A stretch of DNA of 56,387 nucleotides from Phoronis australis (taxonomy: Eukaryota > Phoronida > Phoronidae), in NCBI GenBank assembly GCA_002633005.1, contig NMRA01000437.1, positions 218,330 through 274,716 of the forward strand, given 5' to 3'. How positions within the stretch are numbered: the first letter of the stretch is position 1; each line of letters begins with the position of its first letter. Below the pieces are notes generated by a model. That model was not told the origin of the DNA, did not search any database, and saw nothing but the letters and a program-made list of their open reading frames with translations. Positions 10,573-23,165 of the stretch are shown in pieces. Made by a program: the position numbers and the translations under genes.

Positions 10573-13500
10573 AAGCGTTAAAACGCTTACTCTGGTGTAG
10601 GGAGTGTGACTGCTTGCTACCTCTCAAGCTTAAGATTGCTGCGATCAAATCTCACGACGTTGAGTACGACTACCATACAACAGGTTAATCTGTTGTAAGA
10701 CTCAGCATAAAAATTAAAATTATTGTTTATCGAAATAATGGCTACCTACGACGTTTCGAACAGTGGTCACTACGTCATTACTTGGCGAAAAATTAGGTGT
10801 AGTGTGAAATTAAATCTATCTTGGTTGACCGCTTTTAAGAATGATGTCAATGTGAACAAGAACAATTTTTGTATTCTAATATAAGAAATTATTAAAGTAA
10901 CGGACATTTTAGCACAAGATGACTGTCTGATCTGTTTTAAGCCCTGTGTAGTATTAGCTAATGACCAGATATTTAGCCTGTGCTGTATCGCCCAGCTTAG
11001 AGATTAAGTACATCCATGCAGATGGGGTTGAAATACACTGTATGCATTTAATTTGAAAATATCATTAAAGAAAGAAGCCTGGAAAACTCTGCAGACACAT
11101 TAGCATAGTTAGTAATAGCCCCTCAACTGACGTTAGCGAAAGAAAAGTGTCTAGAAATGTCTACTTGTTACTATCAGCTATTCCGTAATATATATGAGTG
11201 TCACGTGCTATTAGCATTCTAGGTTTCCAGCGGTGTTAATGTCAGCTTGTAGCGGAAGTACTTGGGATTGCTCTGGTGCGTGTAGGCCTACTTGATTTGT
11301 GACGTCATATTCAGAAACACGCTTATATATTTCAAGTATTCAAGGCCATGGACCCAAAGTACAGTTTCTAATAAAGAAGAAATAGTGCAGAGGCACATCT
11401 ACAAACATCTCTTTATAAAATGATGATTTTTCTACAAAAAAGCATAATAAACAAAACTAACGAATTTCGTAACATTTGGTTTGCTCCATATTTTTCCTTC
11501 ATACATGTACATCTATTCCCTAAGTAATACGCTGAGCAACAAAGGGATATTCATATTCGATACAAATGTTTGGACAAAAGTGGCACATATGTTCAGAACA
11601 ATAATAAAATTTTACCGGTCAGCTTCGACAATTAAACCGTAATTCGCAGCCCGCAATCGCATCAAAGACTGTGGATTTTTGAGGCAGTCATGATAACAAA
11701 TACGACTCAGACATACATTTTATTTTACACAGATAATATGCCAGTTAGGAATAATTTGCAATTTTGCTGCCAGCTTTGTAAAAGAGCAGTCTATAACACG
11801 GCTAGGAGACAATATTAATGGGGGTTATGTTACTAGTTTCGCCCTGGTAAAGCTATGCCCCATTTACATAGTAGTTTTTGATCGTAGACGCCCATTACAT
11901 CGTTATCTTCCGACTTTGCAATGCAAGTAAACAATAAATAGTATGATGCTTTCGTATATCTGCTAGAATGTATCTTCAGGATCTTAAACCAATATTTAGT
12001 GCATTATCATGACATTTCATGAACAACGAATAGCGACCACATTCGCTTAGCACGGAAGAACTGGAACAAACATTTCCTACACCCACGGCCATTTTATACG
12101 ATTCATTCTGGACACTTTCAATACACTCATACTTATCAAATCCTCGGACGTCTCACATGGAAACAAATTTTCATCTACTTCCGTATGAATCTGGTTGCCC
12201 TTCGAAACACGAATTTATTAAAACAGTTCTTGTCACTGGCTGCGGCATTAATCAAGTTTCTTTCAGTAAATGATAACAAACAGGGGTCATTTTGAATAAC
12301 AACAAATGATTCTTCCGATGACAATAATCAGAAAATCAAGTTTTCAATTAGTAAGCCTGCTAAGTCTTCCTGAGTATGTGGAAAGAATGCGCGTTCTTTG
12401 ATACTAGAATGACTTCGCCATGGTGATTTATACGTAGTTTTTATGTAGAATGTTTTGTAGAAAAATAAACCATCTTGCATTAGAACCATTACTCTTCAAA
12501 TACCAGCACGTTCATACTGAATCTTAAGTGATAGCGGAAATGCATTTTGCTTGGCGGGAAATGACTTTATTCGATGTCTTCTGCACGAGGCGACCTATTC
12601 AATGGACATTGCAGGAACATATGATGTGGGGGCCGGGGGGACACGTGCAGGCGTTAAGAACGACACTTTGGTGGACATTGGCTTAGGCTGCATACGCGGG
12701 GAAAGCAGACACCCCCAGATTTGGGTAAAGATGATAAGAGAAAGAGTTAGCAAAGCATGTATGAGAGAGAGAGAGAGAGAGAGAGAGAATTGAAGATTTA
12801 GAAGAAAACTTCACCAGTGCCTGAGTTACTCTTTGGGGAGTGCCGGCCGAGGGATTTTTGTTGGGATAGGAGGGGGCAGTGTGTATCGTCTACACTCATT
12901 TGAAAACAACACTGCACCATACTTGGCTCGTAACAATCCGAAATAACTCGACATGGACAGATTCTCCAGCGGCAAATTGTTGAAATTTTCAAATACACGA
13001 AGAATAAAAGAATCCGTCGGTAGCCACCTTCCGTTCTCTAAGAACTCCCCTCTGGCAAGAGATGGCGAAATCACATGTCGCTTTTTTCCTATTATTAAAA
13101 AACTATGTCATTTCATATGAATGGTCCCATGTGAAGGAGAGTGGCCGTGATGATAGCAAAAATTGTCACTCCCTGTTTTTAAAAGTATCCCTTCACATTT
13201 AGGGCCCCTTGTCGGAGGGGGAGCTGACAGTGGCATTCAAGGCAAATCTTTTCATGTTTTTATTTAAACCCTTTTTAGCTTAAGTGGCCGCGTCTCCATG
13301 AAGGGGTCCAGTTGATGGAATAAACAAAATGTCCCTTTTCCTCTATTTTAAGTGACTTAAAATCAGAGACCTTATAGGGTAGAAGAAAAAATTCCAAACT
13401 AGCCGAGGAAGCCACAAAACAATTTCATGCAAAGTATCAGAGCATCAAAACATGTAAGACTATATTATAAAAGAAAAAGGTATTGATCAGAATCGAAGGA

Positions 13501-16400
13501 TTTTAAAAGAGCTTGAAGACCACAAAAGCCACATTCGGCGTTGTTTTCACAATGACAAAGGGTATTCCAAGAATAGCATTTGTTATGAAGCTCGTTAGTC
13601 AGCAAAGCATTGTTTATGAAGAAAGTATTGTTTTCGCGACACTCACCAGGTTAGTGGCCGTGTACGCGCCAATCTAACGTATATTAGACAAAAATATAGT
13701 TGGTTCTGATCTTTAGGGACTCATTTTCAGACCTGCGCTTACCAACTACAAAATAAATAACGCCCACCACCCGCATTCATTTCTCCCAAGGTCTAGATTT
13801 TTTTAAAAAGCTGCACACAGGCTGGTAACCAGAATTCGAAACGTTATGGCTTGCCAAGTGATGAGAAAAAATCCTCGTCATTTTGCTCGTCTCAGATGGA
13901 TCTTCATTTTTTTGAAAAAGTGAGCAACCAACTAAAAACAAAATCAGTACCACTGCCTCGATTTTTCAAAAGCAGAGGCCAGAACCATTTAAGTTTTTTG
14001 GCGTCATCTACATGTATGTTTAATCAGATCTATTTCAAAATGCTCAGTCGTAAGGGATAAGTCTACGATCTTTTGAAGTACAGTTAATCTTATTTTTGAA
14101 CTGTGACAGGCTGTTACAAGAACGAACCATACGTTTCCTAAAACACGCATAAATTCTGAGCACATGGATACCCCGTTAAGGTTTCAGGAAAGTTAAGTTG
14201 TACCGCACAAAGTTGCATAAATTTCACCAGGAAATGCCGCTTGTCATTTATTCGATACACTCTGCACGCATTTATTGCCGTATTGGGACGTAATCCAGTA
14301 ATTAAACTAGTTGATTCCCTGTTGTGGTCACTTTTCACATAAATTCGATATCTGTGACAATATATTCACCTTGGGTTGTGAATAAGACGAGCGTCCCGAG
14401 AGAGGGGGCAACTAACCAAGATTTAATCGCGGATTAAACCGAAGTAGATTTGAAACATATAAGCTTGTTCTATACTAGTTAAAATAATCCATTCATGTAG
14501 TTTTTCTGAAAATCTTTAAGCTATCGATGTTCATCCATTTTTAGTATTTCTGAAAACAACTTGTTCCAGAAAGCCAGATCTACTAGAATTTTAGGCAAGG
14601 GATTTTCACTGAAAATTAAATATAATAAAACTGACCGTACTGTAAACCTAAAAGAGGCCATTAAAACAGGTGTTCCATCGATAGGGGATAAGGGTCGATA
14701 AATTTGAACCCAAATACTAAATGCTCTTGTAAACATTTGTTTTGTGCAGTGTATCAAGTTGATTGTCATGATACTGAAAACTCAATATCATGCCAAACAT
14801 CATTAACACGTATCTTGTTTTAATGAAGGAAATTCGAGAAGTATTTCCTCGTAAACAAGATATTCCCTTGTGGGTGGACCAAGGTACATTATTTCAGTAA
14901 TCACGATATTGCCGTCGGCTTTGATTTGCGGCAGCCTCCGGCACAAGTTTTGTGCTAAGTTTCAGCAATAATTTAAAATACACAGACATTACGTGGCAGT
15001 ATCGCAACCACTAACCCTGACTTCCACCTGAGAGTTTTTGAATAGCCTCTTAAGTAATTTCCGGTTCATTGCTTTATGGGTATTTTTTAACATTTTCTCG
15101 CTATTCTGTGAGTGCTCATCTCGACATCGTTTTGTTTTAATTAGGGTTGCAAGCACCAATAGTTTTGAATGGAATTTGCGAAATCCGAATGGATCACAGC
15201 TTTGGAAAACATAATTAAGCAATGCTTTGTCTACACTTGATTGGCGTAATTAGGATCAAACGAATGCCTTTAATTAACATTAGTACCATATTGAAAGTTC
15301 AACGGCTGTTTTAACTTACGTGCATTTAAAAGAATACCTGGTTTTGTCGTATTAACAGATTCTAAAAACGACTTTTCCATAGAGTTTTCTGAAACAAAAT
15401 AACGTTCTGTAATCCTCGACAGCACTAAAAAATTTGGAGGAAAATTTGCAAACTTCTTCCAAAGTCAGCTAACCGAGCAAGAGTGACCTTCGCTTTTAGC
15501 GAATAACACGGCAACTGTGGGAAAAGACCAGCTACCAAGGACTATAATGTCCAATCTGTGACAAAGGGGATAAGAATTTTTCATTTATTCTTGCCTTTAA
15601 CTTGGAAAATTTACGCCAATGTATAGCAGGTGACAGAGTGAGTGTTGGTGGAAATCATCAAAACAGGGTTTAGCATTCTTTTAAGGAAAGAAGACGTCAG
15701 ATATGAATATGTGACACATGGGTACGGTTTTGTAGACGCAAAAACCCCGCAAAACGCAAGATCACCAAACATTTTGTAAGTGGTCACACTAGTTCTACTT
15801 TAGTGTGCGGATAGTTGCGACTTTGCTAACCAGCTACACGAAGACTGGCGTCAAAATTCAGCTAGGAATGAATAAGCTAACAACAAACTTGAAGGAGCAT
15901 CGAAAAATTTTCATCAGATTTTGTGAAATGGACATAAATCCGGAGACAATCCCTGTATGATTCAAACTACCTGTTGGTTGTGCTAGTACTAACCAAATCT
16001 TATGACATCCTAAACGATCTTACTTGGTTATGTTTCGTTCCTTTTCACGTGTTTGTTACAACGGCGAATCAAATCGTCTGCTATCTAATGCTTATTGATT
16101 TTAACTAATTGTAACAGAGAAAATCTCCAGTGAACGTCAAAAACGTATATATTATTTCAGTTCAGTTGCACATGACATACGCTCAATTCCATATTGGCCT
16201 GTCGCTGGCGGGTTTCGGAGGGTTCGATCGACCCCCTGCGGAAAGGTCTAGCCCCAGTCTCTCCGTTGAAGCTAGGATATAGATGCACAATAGCAACAAA
16301 TTTGTTGCAACTACTCGTACTACAACTGTTGTCAATGGGACACAACCTCATAGATTTCATACGAGCAACAAACATCATTGAGAATGTTTCCAAGGTTACA
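10573..16400. other. Intergenic AT-rich DNA, no gene seen
   Basis: Apart from the GA microsatellite at 12763, I see only frames of 82 codons or fewer with no splice support, and no recognisable repeats. Confidence 0.5.
12763..12788 (+). repeat. (GA)13 microsatellite
   Basis: Uninterrupted GA dinucleotides between CATGTAT and ATTGAAG. The open frame ending in Arg-Glu repeats here is produced by it. Confidence 0.97.
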
Positions 16401-16404
16401 TGTC

Positions 16405-16533
16405 CCTATTCCGAGGGTTCAGTACTCTGAAGGTTCACTACTCGAAGGTTCACTACTCCGAAGGTTACCTTCGAAAGTTCTTTACTTCGACCGTTCACAA
16501 TTCCGAAACCAGAATTCCGACAGTTCATTACTC
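16405..16533 (+). repeat. Degenerate CCGAAGGTTCACTACT minisatellite
   Basis: About eight units of 14-17 bp on the theme TTCACTACTCCGAAGG, increasingly degenerate to the right. The same word occurs inverted at 17213-17253. Confidence 0.8.
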
Positions 16534-17140
16534 TTATTGTCTGCTAATGAGTCGGAACTGACATGAAAAAAGTTTTTTTGCATTTGTGTCCATTTAGTAA
16601 CCACTTTAAGGGCGCGCAAGAGTTGAATAGTTATTAAAACATCGATTACATTGTTTACGAATGAGCTCAGTTTCAATTACTGCCAACCGTGATTCGTGAA
16701 TCTAAGTAACGAACTTTTTCTCAAGCAGGGACAACATTTAGGACGCAGGTCAGGGGTGCAGCGACCAACGCTGGTTTTAAATTTTATAAGACTGAATGAG
16801 TCTCTCCGACTTTGCGAAGAGTGGCAGGGACAAGGTAGCCTACTAACTACATTTAGTTTTGGTAAGGCCATGCGCGTGGTTCCGGTGGGTGAGGTTGAGG
16901 CGCAGTGGTCCTAAGCCTTTCAGTCACGGTATGAAATGATGCGACATTGACAAGAATTTGAGAAATGTATCATGGTTGATAATTCATCAATATTCCGTTC
17001 TCTTTTAGAAATGCAGGTACGTACTCATTTTTCCGTATTCTTAAGGCATGTCGGCAACTACTTCGCATGCGCATGAAATCCAAAAAAGTTGTTTTATTAC
17101 CGGGCGTTGTTTTCGATATAGCTACAACACTGATTGCATC

Positions 17141-17157
17141 TAATAATAATAATAATT
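17141..17157 (+). repeat. (TAA/AAT) microsatellite
   Basis: About five TAA triplets next to a T-run, within the region bounded by the inverted minisatellites. Confidence 0.85.
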
Positions 17158-17212
17158 TTTGCATGCAAAAGTATAAAAATTACACCAGAGTCCAAAATTT
17201 TAGATATTTGCT

Positions 17213-17253
17213 GAGTGAGTGAACCTTCGAAGTAGTGAACCTTTGGAATAGTG
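17213..17253 (-). repeat. Inverted partner of the 16405 minisatellite
   Basis: GAGTGAACCTTCGAAGTAGT continues into GAACCTTTGGAATAGTGGG: two to three units of the same repeat on the opposite strand. The pair may mark subterminal repeats of an element of about 0.85 kb. Confidence 0.7.
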
Positions 17254-17262
17254 GGCTTTGAC

Positions 17263-17436
17263 GACCAAGATTTCGCTCGTGTTTTACGACCGAAATTGTT
17301 CGCCCATAATTACGCTCGTGATCACGACCGAAACATATACTTCGCTAGAGTTTTCAGATTGAAATCGTTTGTCCTCAATTACACTCGTGATTACGACCGA
17401 GACTTCGCTCGTGTTTTACGACCAAAATCGCTATAG
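17263..17436 (+). repeat. 63-69 bp tandem repeat with TTCGCTCGTG core
   Basis: Roughly two and a half units, each with a CTTCGCTCGTGTTTTACGAC half and an AATTACGCTCGTGATCACGA half, so a half-period of about 33 bp is also visible. The array stays open in one frame (FARVLRPKLFAHNYARDHDR, then FARVFRLKSFVLNYTRDYDR), but nothing suggests a real protein. Confidence 0.8.
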
Positions 17437-18560
17437 CCAATGAGAATTTGGTTTGCAGGTCACGTGAGCTCTAGAGAAGTTTTACGCTCGTATTTTCACG
17501 TAATTTTAACAAGTATAGCCATTATATTTAAGTACGAGTCCACGAGACCACCACGTGTCGACGTTGCAAAATATCAAAGGTCCACCGTTCTAGAAATTCG
17601 AACCACCCCCCGCGCAATGCTGGTTACGGGCCTGCATCACAACGCAAATCCCACTTCCATCACGGCAACACCTGGCGCCATCATAACAGCAGAAGAGAAA
17701 AAATTAGGGACGTACGTCTACCAATTCCCTACCATTCAAGATCTCTGATCTATAGACTCTATTCCCGCGGCGGACATTAAAATCCAAAGCGAGGCTCACT
17801 GCGATAAACGAAGAGGAAATTTAAATTGCGTGAGTTAAATGGCCGGTCTTTGGAGTCCAACCTGAATATTAAATCTTAAAAAATGTGTCAATAATTAACC
17901 ACAGAGATGTAGAAAAATACAGTTAAAGAACAAGTCAATGCACCAAAGAGTTGTTTGACGAAAGGATATAGGTTTTTTTCCGGAAAACTAGGTTCGAAAC
18001 ATGAAAAGTAAGCATGACCAAACTGCGGCGATCGTAGTGTTACGGATTAGGTATCATGGTGAATGCAGGGTTACGTTTCTTCTAATTAATTCTTGATAAA
18101 AATGCTTTCTACACGAACCAGGTCATCTGGTCGTATTGATGACGAGTTGAAGATATATTCGACAGTGGTGGCTCATAGCATTTTGCTGTCATGTGCAATT
18201 AGTCTCATCTGGTTTAATTTGTTGATCAAGAGTAGGCCTATTAGCTTCAAGCATAGCCTTGGTCCTGGTGAGGTAGGCACTACCGGGACTAACAGTTGAT
18301 TTGCCATTGATCTGAAATAATACTTGATGTTATTAAATATATATTTTGATTACGATAAAAAACTAGGCTCGCAATTGAAAATAAAAATTATGTGACCATC
18401 AATTCTGCTTTCTTGGTTTTAATAATTACGTCTATGTCCTGTGTTATATTTTTCAAATATCAATCTCGACCAAGTTGAATTTTAAAATTAAAACACCTAA
18501 TTCTTTCGTCCACAGCATAACTTCGTTTTAGAGTTCAATTTCAGTTAACTGGACAGAACA

Positions 18561-18722
18561 CAGTGGCGGATTTAGAGGGGAGCCAAGGGGCTATGCCCCT
18601 GCCCCCCCTAAAGTTCTCCCAGATTCCATTTGGCTGTTCAGGAGCGCGAATTTCTGACGGGCAAAATCCTGGCTAATACTCTGTCTTGCCCCCCCCCCAA
18701 CTCAAAGTCCTGGATCCCCCTG
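18561..18722 (+). mobile_element. MITE-like element, family 1
   Basis: 162 bp with perfect 5-bp duplications GAACA (18556-18560, 18723-18727). It starts CAGTGGCGGATTTAG and ends CTGGATCCCCCTG. It contains CCCAGATTCCATTTGGC and CGGGCAAAATCCTGGC, also found in 45211-45368 and in both copies of the exon-5 block. Confidence 0.84.
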
Positions 18723-18922
18723 GAACAAGCATAGTTATCATGATGTTTCTTCAGAGATGTCTTTCATATCCGAGGGCCGGTGCCTCATGTGTGTGCGGCC
18801 TTCTGAGAGGGGAACGTTTCGCCGAGTGACGGGTCAGTGAAAACTCTACTGACCTCCCGATCACCATCAATAGCACCCCGCCCTTTTGCAAGCTCTCATA
18901 GATCTGCCTCAAGTAGCATTTT

Positions 18923-19251
18923 CAGTGGCTGATCTAGGATACCATATAGGCCTATAGTGAGGGGGGGGGGTAACATCTTCGGAGAAGCGGGCGAAGCGCG
19001 ATTGTATGCACGCAGGCGGCCCGGAAGTTGCGGGCCCAGAGGATGTATACCTTCTGCAAAGGAAATCTGTCGTTGGACTTAAAAAAAATAAAACGGAACG
19101 TGTTTTCCCCCCTCGTCCGCTAGCGGTTACCTAGCTCGAACTCAGTACAAGTTTTCTCACGCTTCACGTTTTGCTGGTTTATTTTGCTTGCGGCAGTCAA
19201 GGGGGGGGGGCCTGGGGGGGGCCTGCCCAACCCCCCCTAAATCCGCCTATG
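18923..19251 (+). mobile_element. MITE-like element, family 2
   Basis: 329 bp with perfect 5-bp duplications ATTTT (18918-18922, 19252-19256). It starts CAGTGGCTGATCTAGG and ends AAATCCGCCTATG. It shares internal blocks with the other family-2 copies (TTGGACTTAAAAAAAATAAA, TTCTCACGCTTCACG). Poly-G runs lie near both ends. Confidence 0.85.
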
Positions 19252-19779
19252 ATTTTGTATTTTTTCAAATTGTCACCTCTGTGGTCACAGGTGATTTGAA
19301 CCGTTGGAGAGAAATTTTCAATCACAAAGGGGATTTTTAGGCCTCGTGGCCGGAAATTTCGCGTGATTTTTCAATATTTTTAAGAGGGGAATAGGGCCGA
19401 TTTTTGGCCCCAAAATTGAGGGATTGAGGGCCCTGTCCTTTTTGTAAAGAAAAATGCATCGCGCTTCAACCCATAGTCATGAAAACACAGCCTGGCTGCC
19501 CGAAGAATCTCCGGTCCTCATTGCTATGGCGGCATCCAGTCCGAGATGCGACAAATTATGATTCGAAAACAGTTATAAATTTTACACGGACATATTTTCC
19601 TTCGTCGCGCGTATGGCAGGACCCAACGCTTCCGAATCCCAACGTCCTTAGGGATTGTAAAACAGAGTGTCCGTATTTTTTCTAGCTGTTCGAGCAACGC
19701 GGAGTACAACTACACGGATATGCCACCAGAGTTATCGTAGCGAGCCTCGTTTTGGAACACGCCTCCTGTCGGCGTGAAT

Positions 19780-20870
19780 AGGGTCTATTCACAGTTTTAC
19801 TAGGTCCACCACCATCTGCGGCCCACACAAAGTATACATTGTTTCTCCGAGACACAATTCGATAAGAAACTGAACCAAAGACATTCTGAATTTTAGTCGG
19901 CCTCCCCATGAGACTGTGATCTCTCAGAAAGTGATTGGGCGAACACACAGGTACCGTTTCTATCTTTATTTCTATCATTCAAAGTGTCGTAAAGTACCGA
20001 GCACGCTGTCAAGCGTCTTTCATTTTATCTGCTCGCAACTTCACATACTTGTCTGTGCAACCACGTTCCAGATTGATTGCATCAAAACGCAGGAGAGAAT
20101 CTAAAGAAAATTTCGGTTGCCTACCAAAGAACAAGAAAAACGGAGGGTACTTAGTAGTGCTGTGCGGGTTAGAATCATACGACATCACTAGATTTCGCAC
20201 ACTGTCATTCGGCCATTTACGTTTGTAGCAAAGTTTTCAACAGATTGTGCAATGTGCGATTGAAGCGCCCACATTATGAATTTCCCTCAGGGTGATTCTG
20301 GGTTGTACGGGATTTCTGAATGTCATAATTTTCACAGTTGTGATCAGACCGCTTTCAAAATTGCTACCCTGATCAAAGACTTTATAGTTATAGATATAGT
20401 ATCTTTGCCCTGATCGCTACTAATCCTGTCCGGAATGCCGAACTTATTGAACTATGGCTCAGTTCAAAAAGCCTTGGCAACAGTCATGGCAGTTTGATTG
20501 TTCGTGACAGCAACCTGCGTAAACTTCGTGAACACGTCAAGGCACCACTAAAACGTTTTTCCAACCGTCTCTAGAACAGTAAAATTAACAGCTAACACTT
20601 GGTTGGTTCTACATGTACATGCAGTAAAGTGACTCATGATGGTCCTCTGTTCCTTGTATGGACCCTTAGAAATTTGACAGCTCGCAGGTGATTTGCAATA
20701 GTCCACCACGTCTTTCTGCATCATGCCTAACCAAAAGCAGCTATTGCTAATCAGAGTAAATGTTCTCTCATTTCCTTGGTGCCCAGCGGCATCATGTAGA
20801 GACACCATTTCGTAACGACTGTACGTGGCACAACTAACACACAATACCCGGGCTGTTTATGAACAGCATA
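19780..20870 (-). pseudogene. Decayed Ty3/gypsy retrotransposon integrase
   Basis: On the minus strand, from high to low coordinates: a zinc-binding region with LHDAAGHQGNERT and a later CQISK (about 20790-20650); integrase-core pieces DVFTKFTQVAV (about 20520), FGIPDRISSDQG (about 20430) and GRFNRTLHNLL (about 20255); STPHSTT-like and FFLFFGRQPKFSLDSLL (20200-20009); and a C-terminal piece with VYFVWAADGGGPSKTVNR (about 19830). Pieces lie in different frames with several stops, and the first catalytic Asp position reads Asn (AVNFTVLE). No protease, reverse transcriptase or LTRs are recognisable nearby. It is a dead fragment. Confidence 0.85.
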
Positions 20871-20979
20871 CCCCGATTTAAGTTCAGGTCATTCCAATAA
20901 CTCAAATATTTCCGTACAGAGCAAATTGGCCGCGGCCGCAGCCTAACTATTCAGTGCCACCTAGGGCCACTCACAATTT

Positions 20980-21013
20980 CACCAGAACGCTTACATCAAC
21001 TAAAAACAGCAAC
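20980..21013 (+). repeat. Left arm of 34-bp inverted repeat
   Basis: CACCAGAACGCTTACATCAA and onward through CTAAAAACAGCAAC. It is the reverse complement of 21215-21248 with one mismatch. The loop is 201 bp. Confidence 0.9.
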
Positions 21014-21214
21014 AGAGGCAGATGAAGCTGCAGTGGAGCAGCTCACGCCACAATGTTATTGTTTACTCTCTAATCCACTACAATAACCAATTGTCATGAT
21101 TAATCCACGTACAAGCATTAGGGTTTGGACAAATGTAAGGAAATTGGAAGGTCCCCTTGAAATGTTGACTTATTTTTCTTGTACCCAATCAGCGTGGTCC
21201 TGGAGTAAGATAAT

Positions 21215-21248
21215 GTTGCTATTTTTAGTTGATGTAAGCGTTCTGGTG
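21215..21248 (-). repeat. Right arm of 34-bp inverted repeat
   Basis: Begins GTTGCTATTTTTAGTTGATG and ends GTTCTGGTG, pairing with 20980-21013. Similarity stops sharply on both sides, as expected of the termini of a small fold-back or MITE. Confidence 0.9.
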
Positions 21249-21249
21249 A

Positions 21250-22740
21250 TGTCAGCAGTTTTATAAGCAAGCGCATTAGTTCGCCTCAATGGATCATTTC
21301 GGTCACTTCGCTTTGCTGTGAATGTTAATGCCGCTTGAATTAGGAAAATTTGGAGGTTTCTTTGGTATTCATTGGTTTCGTTTCCCGTATCATCAAAGAT
21401 TTGAGTGCTACAAGACTTCGCTGCTTAACAATTGATATTTTTGGATATATTTGGCGTGCTGTGGCCGTTGTTAACGAAGTTGTTTGGCAACTTTAAGGGC
21501 TAGTGTATTTTTATGCGGCTATCTACAGTAGAAACTAAATATATCCTACGCTAACAAAGCTACAACTTTAATCATAATTAATCGGTAGAAGTAGAAAAAA
21601 ATACCAATGGACGACCGTTGCATTAATGATATATTTCCTAAGCTGTTTTTTCTCCATCGTTTCGGTTCCTATTGGACAAGAGTCGGTTTGATTTTAGGGT
21701 ATATAAATCATCTCTTCATGCTAAGAGCGAACAGTCTTACACCACCAAATCTCTTACCACGCACAGAATCCGAGTTCCAACCACCCTTATCACGGACAAT
21801 TCTAGTGCAAGTGACTGAAAAATCAACACAGAGAAAAAGGCTCGCTCCCCTCGGTCACTTTTACAAAACAATTCTGTGATAACAACGTTTAATTATGGAT
21901 GGAGGTCATGGCGTTTGTGCGCACGGTAACAGCGTTTTACGATGCACGGTTGGAGCCGAATGCCATTCCTCTACCCCCGATTTCCGTCGGATCGTTTTCG
22001 CCACAAAACATGTTCTTAAAACAAACAATTTTACACGCCACTTTGTATCATGAAGCTTTTAGCGACCGTTCAGTTACTGGAACTTGTACAATTCTCTTTC
22101 TGAGACATTCATTCCATTAACAATGCTGACCTTGTCGCTGTGCTTCGTCATCATTCCTGTACATGTCCGCATTTTATTTGTTTCTGTAATTCATTATTTT
22201 TTGATTATTTTTAAGTGTATCGTGGTCTTCTTTGTCACCTTTATTTTTAGTTGATTTCCATGTCTATCTCTATTTGTCTCTGTATCGTGCTGTAATGTAT
22301 TTTAGTGTGTCGTATTGTAAATTGATGGCCAAATGATTTCAAGTACATGTATATCAAAAAAAACACATTTGTTGCCTCAAGATTAACTGCACTCGATTCA
22401 CTTGGCCATCTGATTGCCTGGTCTCTTAGTCGGAAGTCGTCATAGAGTGCCAGTCACATGTCTCAGCTGTTTGACCCAGCGAAACCGGCGAAGTAAATCA
22501 TGTGTAGTCATTAGCCTTGATGGCTTAATTTACATAATCTGTATATATAGAGAACTATGAATAGAGGTTTTTGCATTAAAATACACTCATCAGCGCATCC
22601 TAATAATTAGTGCACATCTTCTCGTTTCCATCATTTAGTTGAAAGCAAAATAGAAAACGGAACAATACGCACCACCTGCGCATTTATCATTTCCGGATTT
22701 TAAACAATAGTTCCGCTTAATTGAACCCACGTTGTTTCTT
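21250..22740. other. Intergenic DNA, T-rich tail-like segment
   Basis: Nothing identifiable. 22140-22360 is T-rich and ends TATATCAAAAAAAACAC, like the 3' end of an old retroelement or transcript, but no coding remnant accompanies it. Confidence 0.35.
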
Positions 22741-22830
22741 ATAATAAATAAATATTACCTAAAGAAACTTATCATAAATAAATATTACCTAAAGAAACTT
22801 ATCATAAATAGATATTAGATAAAGAAAAAA
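22741..22830 (+). repeat. 30-bp tandem repeat, three copies
   Basis: Unit around ATAAATAAATATTACCTAAA followed by GAAACTTATC. Two copies are identical and the third has a few changes (GATATTAGAT). It sits immediately before the acidic-type tandem units. Confidence 0.92.
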
Positions 22831-22851
22831 TGAAAGCGCTCCGAGGAGCGA

Positions 22852-23165
22852 ACCTTGGCGAAATTAACCAAAAAGATGACGATAAAGATGATGACGAATA
22901 TGACGACGATGGTGGCGAGGATGAACAAAAGAAGTAATAATAACATACACATGACGAACGTAGAAGTTCGAAATCAGTAAGAAAAAGGGTACAGTCTTGT
23001 GCGACACTTGGCGAAATTAACGGAAAAGACAACGACGGAGATGATGAAGAAGATGATGACGAATATGATCATGGTGGTGGCGATGATGAACAACATCACA
23101 ACATTCATATGATGAACTTAGATGTCGTAAATCAATAAGAAATAGGCTACAGTCTAGTTCAATAG
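22852..23165 (+). repeat. Two tandem ~155-bp units resembling acidic coding sequence
   Basis: Unit 1 (22852-23005) and unit 2 (23006-23165) share CTTGGCGAAATTAAC, GATGATGACGAATATGA, GATGAACAA and AATCA(G/A)TAAGAAA, and both end with TACAGTCT. Read forward they give LGEINQKDDDKDDDEYDDD and LGEINGKDNDGDDEEDDDE. The second half, in another frame, gives basic peptides (RRSSKSVRKRVQS; RCRKSIRNRLQS) running on into an open frame to 23386. It may be a decayed repeat-coding exon or a non-coding satellite. No known family. Confidence 0.7.

Noticed and set aside
16210-16240. GGGTTCGATC resembling a tRNA B box
   Set aside because: No A box at the right distance and no cloverleaf. No tRNA or other structural RNA gene was recognised anywhere in the window.
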